From the NCBI GenBank assembly GCA_029557895.1, contig JAKQHT010000011.1, positions 107,981 to 171,980 on the forward strand: a DNA stretch of 64,000 nt, written 5' to 3'. Both the position numbers and the translations under genes were made by a program. Below, piece by piece: positions 9,598 to 18,528 of this stretch (positions within the stretch are counted from its first letter, which is position 1; every line of letters begins with the position of its first letter). The notes below the pieces were generated by a model. That model did no database searches. It saw only the letters and a list, made by a program, of their open reading frames with translations, and was not told the DNA's origin. Source of the DNA: Bacteroidota bacterium. Lineage in GTDB: Bacteria > Bacteroidota > Bacteroidia > Flavobacteriales > Flavobacteriaceae.

Positions 9598-9628
9598 CAA
9601 ATTTAGAACAAAGTTTTATTTGGGCAAA
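9598..9628 (-). promoter_or_regulatory. Promoter of tRNA-Gln
   Basis: On the minus strand TTTG (9628-9625), 19 bp, then TAAATTTG (9605-9598). The predicted start is about 10 bp before the mature tRNA 5' end. Confidence 0.75.
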
Positions 9629-9732
9629 CATTTTTTAGGAAAAATAGGGGCGGTAAATCTAAGGTTTGTATAAAATGCACCAGTCCTTATTTTTTATTAT
9701 TAAATTCGCCGTTTGTTACAAAACATTCGGTT

Positions 9733-12700
9733 ATGTCAGAATTTAACTTTAGGAAATGGAACACCATCTGCGGCTGGGGCGTGTTTGCGGTATCGCTAAT
9801 CGTTTACGCCTTGACCATAGAACCCACTGTAAGTTTTTGGGATGCAGGCGAATACATATTGACTTCGTCCAAACTCCAGGTTGGACACCCACCCGGAGCA
9901 CCACTGTTTCAGATGTTCGGGGCTTTCTTTTCAATTTTTGCCCTCGAACCTTCGCAAATTGGGTTGATGCTGAACATGATGAGTGCGATTGCAAGCGCCT
10001 TTACCATTCTGTTTATGTTCTGGACCATAACCATGTTGTTGAAAAAACTGGTAAAAACCAATGAGGAACTTACCAAAAACAAAAAATTGGCCATATTGGG
10101 TAGTGGCATTGTGGGAAGTCTTGCCTTTACCTTTACCGATTCGTTTTGGTTCAATGCCGTAGAAACGGAGGTTTATGCGATGGCTACACTAATTATGGCA
10201 GTCATGTTCTGGTTGGGACTGCGCTGGGAACAAGACATGCACAAACCAAACGGCAACCGATGGCTCGTCCTGATTGCGTTTGTTATTGGACTTTCGTTTG
10301 GAGTTCATTTTATGGGATTATTGACCATTCCGGCTATAGGACTTATTTATTATTTTAAAAATTACAAAACAATCACCTGGCAAAATTTCATCGTTGCCAA
10401 TGCAGTTTCGGCAGCCATCCTTTTGTTCATTTTCAAGTTGTTGCTTCCAAACGCCCTTAAAATTTTCAGTGCTTCGGAAATTTTCTTTGTGAACAGCCTG
10501 GGGCTTCCTTTCAATTCGGGTACCATCATTGCGTTTTTGGCAGTAGTGGGTTTGTTTTATTATGCGCTAAATTATACCAAGAAGAAGGGTCACGTCAATG
10601 CCAATACCCTGACGCTGTGCCTCATTTTTATTTTCGTCGGGTTTTCGTCATGGCTTATGTTACCAATCAGGGCCAATGCCAATGTGGTAATCAACGAGAA
10701 CAACCCTTCAAGTGCGCGCGAGCTTTTAGCTTACTATAATTTGGAGCAATATCCGGAAACCCACTTGTTTTATGGGCCTTTGTTCACCGAGGTTTATACC
10801 GGACTTGACGAAAACGAGCCTTATGTGGACGATAAGCCCAAGTATGAGAAAGATGAAAAAACCGGAAAGTACATCATTGTAAACAACTACAAACTTGCCA
10901 AACAGAATTATAATTCAGAACATGCTTCCATCCTTCCCCGAATGTGGAGTTCGGAAAATGCCGAAAACTATATGATTTTTACCGGGTTTTTGGATTTTTC
11001 ACTCAAACCCGAATACCAGATGCAAAACGAGCTCCGAGCTATTGTAGGGGATTTCAGGGAAAAAATAGCCAGAGGCGAGGTTGATTATGCAGACTACAAC
11101 AAATTTCTAAAGCAATTTGGCTACTACCTTAAGATTGAAAAACCATCATTGTGGCAGAACACCAAATATATGTTCAGCTATCAATTTGGCTATATGTACT
11201 GGCGTTATTTTATGTGGAATTTCGTCGGTAAGCAAAATGACCTCCAGGGCAAGTTAGATGACATGAACGGCAACTGGATCAGCGGCATCAAGTTTATTGA
11301 CGAACTGCACCTTGGCATGTCCCAAGATAACCTTCCCAGTGATGTAAAGAACAACAAAGGACGGAATACGTACTATTTTTTGCCTTTGCTGCTCGGCCTA
11401 TGCGGCTTGTTCTTCCTCTTCAACAAAGATAAAAAACGTTTTTGGGTACTTCTTGTATTCTTTCTGATGACCGGCATAGCCATTCAGTTTTATACAAACG
11501 TACGCCCATTTGAACCCAGAGAGCGCGACTATTCGGTAGTGGGCTCTTTCTATGTCTTTGCCATTTGGATAGGTTTTGGGGTTTATGCCATCTTCGATAG
11601 CTTGAAAAACAAGATAAAATCTGCAATGTTACCTGTAGCTGTCAGCTTGACTTGCCTTGTTTTGGTACCGGGCATATTGGCCGCAAACAACTGGGACGAC
11701 CACGACCGATCTGACAAAAGAACGGCCCATTCAATGGCAGTGGCCTATCTAGAATCTTGTGCCCCAAATGCCATCCTGTTCACCATTGGCGACAACGATA
11801 CTTTCCCACTCTGGTACGCACAAGAAATCGAAGGTATCCGTAGGGATGTCCGGGTCGTCAACACCAGCTTGTTCCAAACAGATTGGTACATCGACCAGAT
11901 GAAACACAAAGCTTACGAAAGTGATCCGATACCATCAAAAATGACCCATGAACAATACCGATATGGCACACGGGACTATGTCCCCCTGCGGGAAATTACA
12001 AAAGACACTCTTGACATCAAGGAATTTATGGACTGGATAGTGAGCGACAACCCGCGCACCAAGATGAAATACATCGTACAGCAAGATGGCGATGACCCAA
12101 GAAACTATCCAAAACAATTGCTGGAATCCAATTATTTCCCGACCAGATCCGTCAAGATTCCTGTCAACAAAGATGCAGTATTAAAAAACGGGGTCGTGAA
12201 ACAAAAGGATGCAGATAAAATCGTTGATGAAATCACCATAGAAATCAAAGGCAGCGCACTTTACAAAAACCGATTACTGATGTTGGACGTTGTCGCCAAC
12301 AATGATTGGCAGCGACCTATCTATTTTACCGGTGGTAGTTTTGGTGATGATGATTATATATGGATGAAAAACTACCTGCAACTTGACGGTCTTTGCTATA
12401 AACTGGTACCAATAAAAACCCCTGTGGACCGAGCCAATCCGTTTGATATGGGACGTGTGGACAGTGATTTGATGTACGATATGGTCACAAAATGGGATTG
12501 GGGCAATAGCGGCACCAATATTTATCACGATGTCGAAACACGAAAAAACGGTATTACCTATCGTGGCAACTTGGCTCGACTTATCGAACAATTGATCAAT
12601 GAAGGCAAACATGATAAGGCCGAGAAAATAGCCGATCTGGCCATGGAAAAAATGCCCGTGGACAAGTTTGGATATTATACACTTCTTGAGCCTTACATTA

Positions 12701-13041
12701 CCGCATATTACGAAGTTGGCAAAAAGGAAAAAGCGAGAAAACTGTACAAGGACGTAACCAAAAAATACCAAGAAAACCTAATCTATTACAGTTCGTTATC
12801 ATTGAATAACCAAACCAAGCTTTTGGATGAAATTGTCACGGACATACGAAGATATAGAAGCCTCGTGGACATCCTGATAGAGTATGGCGATGATGAAATG
12901 GCGATGTCAGAGACCAAAAATTTCAACAAATATCTCGAGAAATTTGAGCATTTTATAGGTGGTAATGAAGAATCCGAACCAGAAACAACCGATGCCGATT
13001 TGCCAAAGGATGTCATAGATAGCTTGTTAAACGCCCAATAA
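9733..13041 (+). CDS. DUF2723-family polytopic membrane protein (probable GT-C glycosyltransferase)
   Basis: The product has 1102 residues. The N-terminal half has about 10-12 hydrophobic segments. The first extracytoplasmic loop carries the family signature: FWDAGEYILTSSKLQVGHPP, with Asp/Glu where GT-C enzymes place the catalytic acid. The C-terminal half (from about residue 640) is soluble, with helical repeats resembling TPRs near 950-1060 and an acidic tail. DUF2723 proteins are nearly restricted to Bacteroidota and are considered relatives of protein O-mannosyltransferases. A role in general protein O-glycosylation is plausible but not shown by sequence alone. A NodB-type deacetylase starts 8 bp downstream. 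Confidence 0.85.
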   Translation: MSEFNFRKWNTICGWGVFAVSLIVYALTIEPTVSFWDAGEYILTSSKLQVGHPPGAPLFQMFGAFFSIFALEPSQIGLMLNMMSAIASAFTILFMFWTITMLLKKLVKTNEELTKNKKLAILGSGIVGSLAFTFTDSFWFNAVETEVYAMATLIMAVMFWLGLRWEQDMHKPNGNRWLVLIAFVIGLSFGVHFMGLLTIPAIGLIYYFKNYKTITWQNFIVANAVSAAILLFIFKLLLPNALKIFSASEIFFVNSLGLPFNSGTIIAFLAVVGLFYYALNYTKKKGHVNANTLTLCLIFIFVGFSSWLMLPIRANANVVINENNPSSARELLAYYNLEQYPETHLFYGPLFTEVYTGLDENEPYVDDKPKYEKDEKTGKYIIVNNYKLAKQNYNSEHASILPRMWSSENAENYMIFTGFLDFSLKPEYQMQNELRAIVGDFREKIARGEVDYADYNKFLKQFGYYLKIEKPSLWQNTKYMFSYQFGYMYWRYFMWNFVGKQNDLQGKLDDMNGNWISGIKFIDELHLGMSQDNLPSDVKNNKGRNTYYFLPLLLGLCGLFFLFNKDKKRFWVLLVFFLMTGIAIQFYTNVRPFEPRERDYSVVGSFYVFAIWIGFGVYAIFDSLKNKIKSAMLPVAVSLTCLVLVPGILAANNWDDHDRSDKRTAHSMAVAYLESCAPNAILFTIGDNDTFPLWYAQEIEGIRRDVRVVNTSLFQTDWYIDQMKHKAYESDPIPSKMTHEQYRYGTRDYVPLREITKDTLDIKEFMDWIVSDNPRTKMKYIVQQDGDDPRNYPKQLLESNYFPTRSVKIPVNKDAVLKNGVVKQKDADKIVDEITIEIKGSALYKNRLLMLDVVANNDWQRPIYFTGGSFGDDDYIWMKNYLQLDGLCYKLVPIKTPVDRANPFDMGRVDSDLMYDMVTKWDWGNSGTNIYHDVETRKNGITYRGNLARLIEQLINEGKHDKAEKIADLAMEKMPVDKFGYYTLLEPYITAYYEVGKKEKARKLYKDVTKKYQENLIYYSSLSLNNQTKLLDEIVTDIRRYRSLVDILIEYGDDEMAMSETKNFNKYLEKFEHFIGGNEESEPETTDADLPKDVIDSLLNAQ

Positions 13042-13049
13042 ACACCATT

Positions 13050-13700
13050 TTGGATTTAATACCAGCAAAAATTCCGTGGCCCATAAAGAAAATCTTTTCC
13101 GGATATACGTGGGACATCCCAACATCTGGCAAAACCCTGTACCTCACATTTGACGACGGCCCCACGCCAAAGGTAACAGAGTGGGTCTTGGGCACGCTCA
13201 AAGATTTCAATGCCTATGCCACTTTTTTTTGTATTGGGAAAAACATTGACAAACATCCCGATATTTTTGCTCGGATTGTAGAAAGTGGCCACACTATCGG
13301 CAATCATACCTACAATCACGTAAAAGGCTGGAAAACCGATAATAAACATTATCTTGAAGAAGCAAGGAAGACGCAATACGCCATAGAATCCCGGTTAGAA
13401 AACACCGTACAATCTTCCAAACTATTTAGGCCTCCATATGGTAGGATTACTTTTGGACAGGGCAAAAAACTGATGTCGCTCGGTTATAAAATCATTATGT
13501 GGGATGTGTTAGCGTTTGACTGGGACAATGCCCGGTCAAACGAAAAATGCTTGAAATATGTTATTTCAAATGCCCATAGCGGTAGCATAGTTGTGTTCCA
13601 CGACAGTAACAAGGCGTCCCAGCGGATGCGGTATGCACTGCCCAAAGTACTTGAGCACTTTTCGGAAAAAGGGTATGATTTTAAAGGTATTCCTGGATGA
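13050..13700 (+). CDS. NodB-type polysaccharide deacetylase, TTG start
   Basis: The product has 216 residues. NodB motifs are complete: TFDDGP (residues 32-37) with the metal-binding Asp, HTIGNHTYNH with two metal His (about 76-85), RPPYGR (motif 3), a WDVLAFDWD segment and a final GSIVVFHDS with the catalytic-site His. There is no signal peptide. No ATG or GTG precedes the conserved N-terminal segment (IPAKIPWPIKKIF), so the TTG at 13050 is the likely start. It begins 8 bp after the DUF2723 gene and is probably co-transcribed. It likely deacetylates GlcNAc- or MurNAc-type sugars; the substrate is unknown. Its last 20 bp overlap the convergent thioredoxin-like gene. Confidence 0.88.
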   Translation: MDLIPAKIPWPIKKIFSGYTWDIPTSGKTLYLTFDDGPTPKVTEWVLGTLKDFNAYATFFCIGKNIDKHPDIFARIVESGHTIGNHTYNHVKGWKTDNKHYLEEARKTQYAIESRLENTVQSSKLFRPPYGRITFGQGKKLMSLGYKIIMWDVLAFDWDNARSNEKCLKYVISNAHSGSIVVFHDSNKASQRMRYALPKVLEHFSEKGYDFKGIPG

Positions 13701-13977
13701 TGCCAATCAATGTGTTGGCATCCTGCTCTCCACTATGGCGCCATTTCATTTCGCCGCCCTTATATATAATGAGCGTGGGCAGGTTTTTTACTCTCAACGC
13801 TTCTGCGAGTTCTTTGTTTTTGTCCACATCTATTTTAATCACTTTGGCTTTGTCGCCAAGTGCCGCTGCAACATCCCTCAACACCGGGTGCATGGCTGTG
13901 GACGGTTCGTTCCATTCCGTATAAAAGTCCAACAGAACCGGAATATTAACATCTATGAGTTCCCCAAATTTTGACAT
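13681..13977 (-). CDS. Thioredoxin-fold protein without active-site cysteines
   Basis: The product has 98 residues spanning a full thioredoxin fold: FYTEWNEPST at the active-site position, the KVIKIDVDKN strand, and the cis-proline segment NLPTLIIYKGGE followed by a C-terminal helix. The WCGPC motif is replaced by WNEPS (residues 22-26) and the whole protein has no cysteine, so it cannot be a dithiol oxidoreductase. Binding or chaperone-like functions are possible. It is cytoplasmic. It converges on the deacetylase gene, overlapping by 20 bp. The fold is well supported; the function is not known. Confidence 0.88.
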   Translation of the reverse strand: MSKFGELIDVNIPVLLDFYTEWNEPSTAMHPVLRDVAAALGDKAKVIKIDVDKNKELAEALRVKNLPTLIIYKGGEMKWRHSGEQDANTLIGIIQEYL

Positions 13978-14078
13978 ATAATAGTCCTTTAGTCAACTGT
14001 ATTAGTACAAACCTACATATTTTTTTCGATATTTGGCTAACCACGACCCAAATACGTTGCTTTTGTTCAATAATACGT

Positions 14079-15311
14079 TTAGGCTACCCCAGATTTTGAA
14101 TGTTTTTTGAGTTCGATGACCGTGATTTCGGGCCAGATACCCACGCGTCCCGGATAGCCCAGATAGCCAAATCCCCTATTGACATTGATATAGCGGCCCA
14201 ATTCTTTATAGACACCGGCCCAGTGCCTATAACGCCATTTTATAGGGCTCCATTTTACCCACCCCGGGATTTCCACACCAAATTGCATACCGTGGGTATG
14301 GCCGCTCAAGGTAAGGTGGTAATGGTTATCATCTTTGAGCACTACCTCGTCCCAATGGCTTGGATCGTGGCTCATGAGTATCTTGAAATCGTCGGGGCGC
14401 ACATTTTTGGAAGCCATATTGAGGTCACCAGCTTTTTTGAACCCTCCTTTGCCCCAATTTTCGACCCCAACAAGTGCTATGCGCTGCCCTTCACGCTCTA
14501 TAAAACGACTTTCGTTAAGTAACAAATCGTAACCCATCTCCTTTTGTATTTGCTTGAGGTCGTTGAGGTTCTGTTCTTTTTCGGCAGCACAGTTCCAATC
14601 GATATAATCGCCATAGTCGTGGTTTCCAAGCACTGAAAACACACCGTCTTTTGCTCGTAGCTGACCAAACAGTTCTTTCCAAGGCAGCATCTCCGATGCT
14701 ACGTTGTTTACCATATCACCGGTAAACATTATGGCATCGCTTCCTTGCTCATTGATGAGATTAACGCCATAAGCTATTTTTTCATAATTGTCAAAACTTC
14801 CGGAGTGGATGTCACTAATCTGCGTGATGCGGTAACCGTCAAACGCATCGGGGAGGTCATCAAATTGCAACGTGTGTTTCAAGACCCTAAAATTGTACTT
14901 TCCTTGATACATGCCATACAGCAACGAGGCAAATGGTACCGCAGCAACCCCAAGGGCAACCGTACTGACAAACTTTCTTCTGGAGGGTATGTGAAATGAT
15001 TGTCTTTGGCCAAAAAACCTTGAGTATGTTCCTTCGAAAAGTCTTACCATGTCTTCGCCCAACAAGAAAATCACCAATACGATGTTCAGCAGCATGAAAG
15101 AAAGCAAAAACCCAAATGCGTAACTCTTGGAAGGTGATAGCACCCTACCGTCCGAGGACCATAAAAATTGAGCGATAAGGTTTATAACTACCAAAAGAGC
15201 AACGGCAATAAATATAGCATTGACCCAAAAATTTTTGGTCAGGGTTCTTATCGCCTGCAACCCATAAAATGTTAGCATCAGATACACAAACGAAAAAACA
15301 ATCCAGCGCAT
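14079..15311 (-). CDS. Membrane-anchored metallophosphoesterase
   Basis: The product has 410 residues from the ATG at 15311; a TTG seven codons upstream overlaps the predicted -7 element and is unlikely. Three or four hydrophobic segments occupy the first 130 residues. The calcineurin-like domain then has all its motifs: QISDIHSG (D-x-H), FTGDMVNN (GD), VLGNHDYGD (GNHD), SHDPSHWD (His) and LSGHTHGMQFG (GHTH). It is a YkuE-type phosphoesterase; the substrate is unknown, and such proteins act on lipid-linked or nucleotide phosphates. It is monocistronic. Confidence 0.9.
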   Translation of the reverse strand: MRWIVFSFVYLMLTFYGLQAIRTLTKNFWVNAIFIAVALLVVINLIAQFLWSSDGRVLSPSKSYAFGFLLSFMLLNIVLVIFLLGEDMVRLFEGTYSRFFGQRQSFHIPSRRKFVSTVALGVAAVPFASLLYGMYQGKYNFRVLKHTLQFDDLPDAFDGYRITQISDIHSGSFDNYEKIAYGVNLINEQGSDAIMFTGDMVNNVASEMLPWKELFGQLRAKDGVFSVLGNHDYGDYIDWNCAAEKEQNLNDLKQIQKEMGYDLLLNESRFIEREGQRIALVGVENWGKGGFKKAGDLNMASKNVRPDDFKILMSHDPSHWDEVVLKDDNHYHLTLSGHTHGMQFGVEIPGWVKWSPIKWRYRHWAGVYKELGRYINVNRGFGYLGYPGRVGIWPEITVIELKKHSKSGVA

Positions 15312-15329
15312 TGGTTTTGCAATTTTTAT

Positions 15330-15337
15330 CAAAGATA
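15330..15337 (-). promoter_or_regulatory. Putative -7 element of the metallophosphoesterase gene
   Basis: The minus strand reads TATCTTTG, matching TAnnTTTG, 18 bp upstream of the ATG at 15311. No -33 TTTG was found at the usual distance. Confidence 0.4.
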
Positions 15338-15423
15338 ATCGAAATGGACTGTTATTAAAACCTTTATAAAAAATTTAACCATCCCTTAAGATTCCGAACC
15401 TATCAGAACTTATTCAAGGTTTT

Positions 15424-15464
15424 GACAACAATATCGATTCGTTCTTTTCGACAACAGTATCGAT
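15424..15464 (+). repeat. Direct repeat upstream of the GH92 operon (possible operator)
   Basis: GACAACAATATCGAT (15424-15438) and GACAACAGTATCGAT (15450-15464) match at 14 of 15 positions and start 26 bp apart. Each ends in the palindrome ATCGAT. They lie about 105-145 bp before the first GH92 gene, where a regulator of the operon could bind. Confidence 0.45.
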
Positions 15465-15567
15465 CACTTTTCCAGAAGTTGTGTACATTGTTGAATTTAC
15501 ACCATAATTAATACAATCATCCATTAAGTTTTAGTATCTTTCGGGGGCATTTTGAATCTATGATTTG

Positions 15568-18495
15568 ATGAAGCTTGTTTTACCATTATTAGTTTGCGTG
15601 TGTTTTGTTTTGCAGGGCTGTAACCAAAAGCCGAAAACCGAGCCTGCTCAAAAGGACACTTTTTTGATTTCGTATGTTAATCCGTTTATAGGGACCGGTG
15701 GGCACGGCCACACCTATCCTGGCGCCACAATGCCTTTTGGCATGATGCAATTGAGTCCCGATACACGGCTCGACGGGTGGGACGGCTGCTCGGGATACCA
15801 CTACAGCGACAAGTATATTTATGGCTTTTCGCACACCCATTTGAGCGGCACAGGTGTCAGCGATTACGGCGATATCTTATTAATGCCCACTAACAAAGTG
15901 GTCTTTCACAACGGCAGTGACGGCAAACGGGGTTATCGTTCACGGTTTTCGCACGAGAGCGAAGTTGCAGAACCTGGGTATTACAAAGTAACTTTGGATG
16001 ATACTGACATCAACGTGGAACTTACCGTGAGCACTAGAAGCGGTATTCACAAATACCAATATCCTACGGCACAAAACCAAATGTTAATACTGGATTTGCT
16101 TCACCGCGACGAACTGTTGAGCGGCAGTATCAAAAGGATTTCTGACACCGAACTTTCCGGACACCGCCACTCAAAGGCTTGGGCTAAACAACAAAAACTC
16201 TACTACTACATCAAGTTTTCGCACCCAATTTCTGTAGATTTGGGTGCCGCACGCGGCCAATACAAGAACAAAAAAGCAGCTTTTCAGTTTGACAACCCAA
16301 AAAATGAACCAGTTTATGTAAAAATTGGCATCAGCCCAGTGGATGAAGAAGGGGCAAAAAAGAACCTCGAAGCAGAAATTGGCGATAAATCTTTTGAGCA
16401 AATCAAGGAAGAAGCACAAAACATCTGGGAAAAGCAATTGGAGAAAATCGTGGTAGAGGGCAACAACAAAGATTACAAAACCTGTTTTTACACCGCAATG
16501 TACCACGCTATGATAGCCCCAAACATTTACCAAGATGTGGACGGCCGTTATCGGGGCATGGATCTTAAAGTACACGAAACCAATAAATTTGAATATTATA
16601 CCGTTTTTTCGCTCTGGGACACTTATAGGGCAGTACACCCACTGTACACCATTATCGAACAAGAGCGAACCAATGATTTCATCAACACATTTATTTCAAA
16701 ATACAATGAAGGCGGCATTATGCCCATATGGGATTTGTCGGGAAATTACACCGGCTGTATGATTGGCTACCATGCTGTTCCGGTCATTGCCGATGCTTAC
16801 CTAAAAGGGATTCGCGGGTATGATGCCGAAAAAGCCTTTGAGGCCATGAAATTTTCGGCCACGCGCAATTGGCTGGGTCTAAAATCATATAAAACATTGG
16901 GATTTATTCCGGTAGAAGAAGAAAGTGAATCCGTGTCCAAAACCTTGGAGTACGCTTATGACGATTGGACCATTGCCCAAATGGCAAAAGCAATGGGCAG
17001 GGATGATGACAAAAAAACCTATCTGGAACGCGCTCAATTTTATAAGAACGTGTACGATCCCGAAACCAAATTCATGCGAGGACGGTTCAGAAACACCTGG
17101 TTTTCGCCTTTTGACCCTTATGAAGTAAACTTTAATTACACCGAAGCCAACGCCTGGCACTACCGTTTTTACGTGCCACAAGACATTACCGGTCTTATGG
17201 AGCTGCTTGGAGGAAAAGATTCGCTGGATCTACATCTTGACAAACTGTTCGCTGCTGATTCAAAAACCACTGGGCGCGAACAGGTGGACATTACAGGCCT
17301 AATAGGACAATATGTGCAAGGCAACGAACCCAGCCACCACATGGCTTACCTCTACAATTTTGTGAACAAACCTTACAAAACCCAAGAAAAAGTCCGTCAA
17401 ATCCTGACCGAGCTATATAAAAATGCTCCAGACGGTATCTCGGGCAACGAAGATTGTGGGCAAATGAGTGCCTGGTATGTGTTCAGTGCCATGGGCTTTT
17501 ATCCTGTGACGCCCGGAAGCAATCAATACATCATCGGGACGCCGTTGTTTGACAAAGCAACCATCAATTTGGAAAACGGCGAAAAATTCCACATCAAGGT
17601 TTATGACCTGACCGATGATAACTTATATATAGCCAATGCAAAATTGAATGGTTCAACCTTCAACCAAACCTACATTTCCCATAAGGATATTTTAGAAGGC
17701 GGCACATTGGAATTGTGGATGACCAACTTGCCAAGCGAATGGGGGACGGATGAAGGCACAGAGCCAATAACCAAAATCGACGATTATAAAATCATACCTG
17801 TACCGTTTATAGCAAAAGGTGATGTGGCGTTCAAGAACGAAACCGAAGTAGTCCTTCAAAATATCGATGCCGATGCAGAAATCTACTATTCTACTAACGA
17901 TTCCACCTACACACGGTATGAAAAACCACTCAAACTTACGGAGGCCGTTACCTTAAAGGTTTTTTCAAAAAAGGATGGCAAAAAAAGTGCGACCATGGCT
18001 ACATCGTTTTATAAGATAGATCCCAATGTTTCATTGGAACTAAAGACTACTTATGCCAACCAATATAATGGGGGTGGAAAAACTGCATTGATTGACGGCA
18101 TCAAAGGTACCAAGGATTTCAGGACAGGAACATGGCAAGGCTATCACGATAAAGATGTAATTGCGATTGTAAATTTGGGCGAATTAAAACCCGTCCAAAA
18201 CGTTTCGGTAAATTTCTTACAGGACCAGAATTCGTGGGTTTTTTATCCAACGGAAGTGCTTTGCTATGTGTCAACAGACAACCAAAACTTCCGACTGCTC
18301 GGCAGCCAAAAAATCAATGCCGCAAAAGAATCGGACACTGCCGACATTTTAACATTTTCTCTTGACCTCAAAGGCCAAAACGTCCAATATGTAAAAATCA
18401 TAGCAAAAAAAATGGGGAAATTACCCCAATGGCATCTCGGATACCCACATGATGGACGAAGCTGGATTTTCGTGGACGAAATCACCATTAAATAA
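15568..18495 (+). CDS. GH92 alpha-mannosidase lipoprotein with C-terminal carbohydrate-binding domains
   Basis: The product has 975 residues. It is a lipoprotein: the signal peptide ends VLQGC (Cys18). The GH92 N-terminal beta-sandwich begins VNPFIGTGGHGHTYPGATMP. The (alpha/alpha)6 domain has the acid motif EANAWHY (Glu526) and the base motif GNEDCGQMSAWY (Asp629), consistent with a Ca-dependent inverting exo-alpha-mannosidase. Beyond residue 740 there is a chitobiase C-terminal-like module and then an F5/8-type-C-like beta-sandwich to the end, both absent from its two paralogues. At the position where paralogues have His-Glu, it has Arg570-Glu571. First gene of a five-gene operon; the MFS gene follows after 33 bp. 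An in-frame TTG (15565) precedes the ATG. Confidence 0.93.
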   Translation: MKLVLPLLVCVCFVLQGCNQKPKTEPAQKDTFLISYVNPFIGTGGHGHTYPGATMPFGMMQLSPDTRLDGWDGCSGYHYSDKYIYGFSHTHLSGTGVSDYGDILLMPTNKVVFHNGSDGKRGYRSRFSHESEVAEPGYYKVTLDDTDINVELTVSTRSGIHKYQYPTAQNQMLILDLLHRDELLSGSIKRISDTELSGHRHSKAWAKQQKLYYYIKFSHPISVDLGAARGQYKNKKAAFQFDNPKNEPVYVKIGISPVDEEGAKKNLEAEIGDKSFEQIKEEAQNIWEKQLEKIVVEGNNKDYKTCFYTAMYHAMIAPNIYQDVDGRYRGMDLKVHETNKFEYYTVFSLWDTYRAVHPLYTIIEQERTNDFINTFISKYNEGGIMPIWDLSGNYTGCMIGYHAVPVIADAYLKGIRGYDAEKAFEAMKFSATRNWLGLKSYKTLGFIPVEEESESVSKTLEYAYDDWTIAQMAKAMGRDDDKKTYLERAQFYKNVYDPETKFMRGRFRNTWFSPFDPYEVNFNYTEANAWHYRFYVPQDITGLMELLGGKDSLDLHLDKLFAADSKTTGREQVDITGLIGQYVQGNEPSHHMAYLYNFVNKPYKTQEKVRQILTELYKNAPDGISGNEDCGQMSAWYVFSAMGFYPVTPGSNQYIIGTPLFDKATINLENGEKFHIKVYDLTDDNLYIANAKLNGSTFNQTYISHKDILEGGTLELWMTNLPSEWGTDEGTEPITKIDDYKIIPVPFIAKGDVAFKNETEVVLQNIDADAEIYYSTNDSTYTRYEKPLKLTEAVTLKVFSKKDGKKSATMATSFYKIDPNVSLELKTTYANQYNGGGKTALIDGIKGTKDFRTGTWQGYHDKDVIAIVNLGELKPVQNVSVNFLQDQNSWVFYPTEVLCYVSTDNQNFRLLGSQKINAAKESDTADILTFSLDLKGQNVQYVKIIAKKMGKLPQWHLGYPHDGRSWIFVDEITIK

Positions 18496-18528
18496 CAATC
18501 ACATCAACCTAACCAATTTCATCAAACA

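Noticed and set aside
12274..12771. 165-codon minus-strand frame inside the DUF2723 gene
   Set aside because: Antisense shadow with no promoter, domain or conserved start.
15311..15332. TTG start for the metallophosphoesterase at 15332
   Set aside because: The TTG overlaps a -7 promoter element, so the transcript would start after it; the ATG at 15311 begins a proper membrane segment.
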